A DNA stretch of 51,092 nucleotides from positions 1 to 51,092 of the forward strand of contig PWJM01000163.1 of assembly GCA_003560915.1 (NCBI GenBank). The letters are read 5' to 3'. Made by a program: the position numbers and the translations under genes. Source of the stretch: Syntrophomonadaceae bacterium. GTDB taxonomy: Bacteria > Bacillota > Dethiobacteria > SKNC01. The number at the start of each line of letters is the position of its first letter. The stretch's first letter is position 1. Of the stretch, positions 50,498 through 51,092 are shown in pieces. The notes under the pieces were generated by a model. That model made no database searches, was not told the origin of the DNA, and worked only from the letters and a program-made list of their open reading frames with translations.

Positions 50498-51092
50498 TGT
50501 TTCACAGCATACGCAGCAAATTAACGGTAACTTACCTGATTTTAATATTCGCAGTTACCCTGATTATCAATGTTTTTCTGCTTAATTTGCTGGAACAGTA
50601 CTACCTGGGCTATCAAAAGGAAGTTTTAACCAGAACGGGACGATTAGTAGCTGATTTTTCTGAAGGCTATCTCCAGGAAGGTTCAAGCTTTATGGTTTTG
50701 AGCAACCTGGCGGAGGATTTCAGCGAGCAGGTTGGAGCCCGGGTAATCATCGTAAATGATAATAAAACAGTAGTAGGCGACTCGGTTCGGGTTGAAGGTT
50801 TAATTGGAAGCCTTTTAGACCGTTCGGAAATTGACCAGGCATGGGAAGAGGGAGTGGGATACAGCATTCAGAGAAGTGCCATAACCGACCAGTGGGTAAT
50901 GCAGGTGGCGGTACCGGTTTATTACGGTGGCAGTTCTTTGGGGGCTGTTTTTATATCCTCCTCTCTTGATGCCATATATGAAATACTGGCGGATATCAGC
51001 CGAATACTTTTGTTTACTATGGGATTGGCCTTAGTTTTTGTAGGTATTTTGGGAACTATTTTCGCCAAAAAAATAACAAAACCTATCTCAGC
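50497..51092 (+). CDS. Membrane sensor histidine kinase, N-terminal part (truncated by window end)
   Basis: GTG start overlapping the response-regulator stop by 1 nt; VFHSIRSKLTVTYLILIFAVTLIINVFLLNLLEQYYLGYQKEV..., second TM IFLLFTMGLALVFVGILGTIFAKKITKPIS leading to HAMP. Absent from the track because it runs off the end. Confidence 0.9.
   Translation, partial: MFHSIRSKLTVTYLILIFAVTLIINVFLLNLLEQYYLGYQKEVLTRTGRLVADFSEGYLQEGSSFMVLSNLAEDFSEQVGARVIIVNDNKTVVGDSVRVEGLIGSLLDRSEIDQAWEEGVGYSIQRSAITDQWVMQVAVPVYYGGSSLGAVFISSSLDAIYEILADISRILLFTMGLALVFVGILGTIFAKKITKPIS

Overview
This 51-kb window is the chromosomal replication-origin region of an endospore-forming Firmicute, probably a Clostridia member. 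The spore-associated genes yyaC and lonC support the endospore assignment. Genes diverge from the rpmH/dnaA intergenic region at about 22.96-23.22 kb. To the left, nearly everything is on the minus strand: rpmH-rnpA-yidD-yidC-jag, mnmE, rsmG, noc, parA-parB, a cysteine-desulfurase-like gene, an M23 peptidase, bactofilin, a propeller protein, cvpA-like, adk, mscS, DUF951, ychF, rpsF-ssb-rpsR, rplI, lonC-dnaB and purA. To the right, everything is on the plus strand: dnaA, dnaN, recF, a DciA-like gene, remB-like, gyrB, gyrA, a stand-alone carboxyltransferase, a T-box-led ilvE-ilvD-ilvB-ilvN-ilvC-leuA-leuC-leuD operon, an RCKP-type mini-rubredoxin, an EF-G paralogue, ddl, pdxST, a type-4 UDG, and an OmpR-type response regulator with its histidine kinase. 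The dnaA-dnaN gap holds a readable unwinding site (two DnaA boxes, a GCC spacer, DnaA-trios and an AT-rich tract). I see no CRISPR array, tRNA, rRNA, prophage or intact transposon, and no clear evidence of a previously undescribed multi-gene system. The points most worth checking are missing canonical neighbours (mnmG, leuB, a yybS-like gene), adk outside its usual ribosomal-operon context, a dispersed GGGGACGGTTCT hairpin repeat (one copy serving as the gyrA terminator), a T-box with a probable Val specifier, a parS-like site over the parB stop codon, a 40-aa Cys protein next to an EF-G paralogue, and an orphan propeller protein paired with CvpA.
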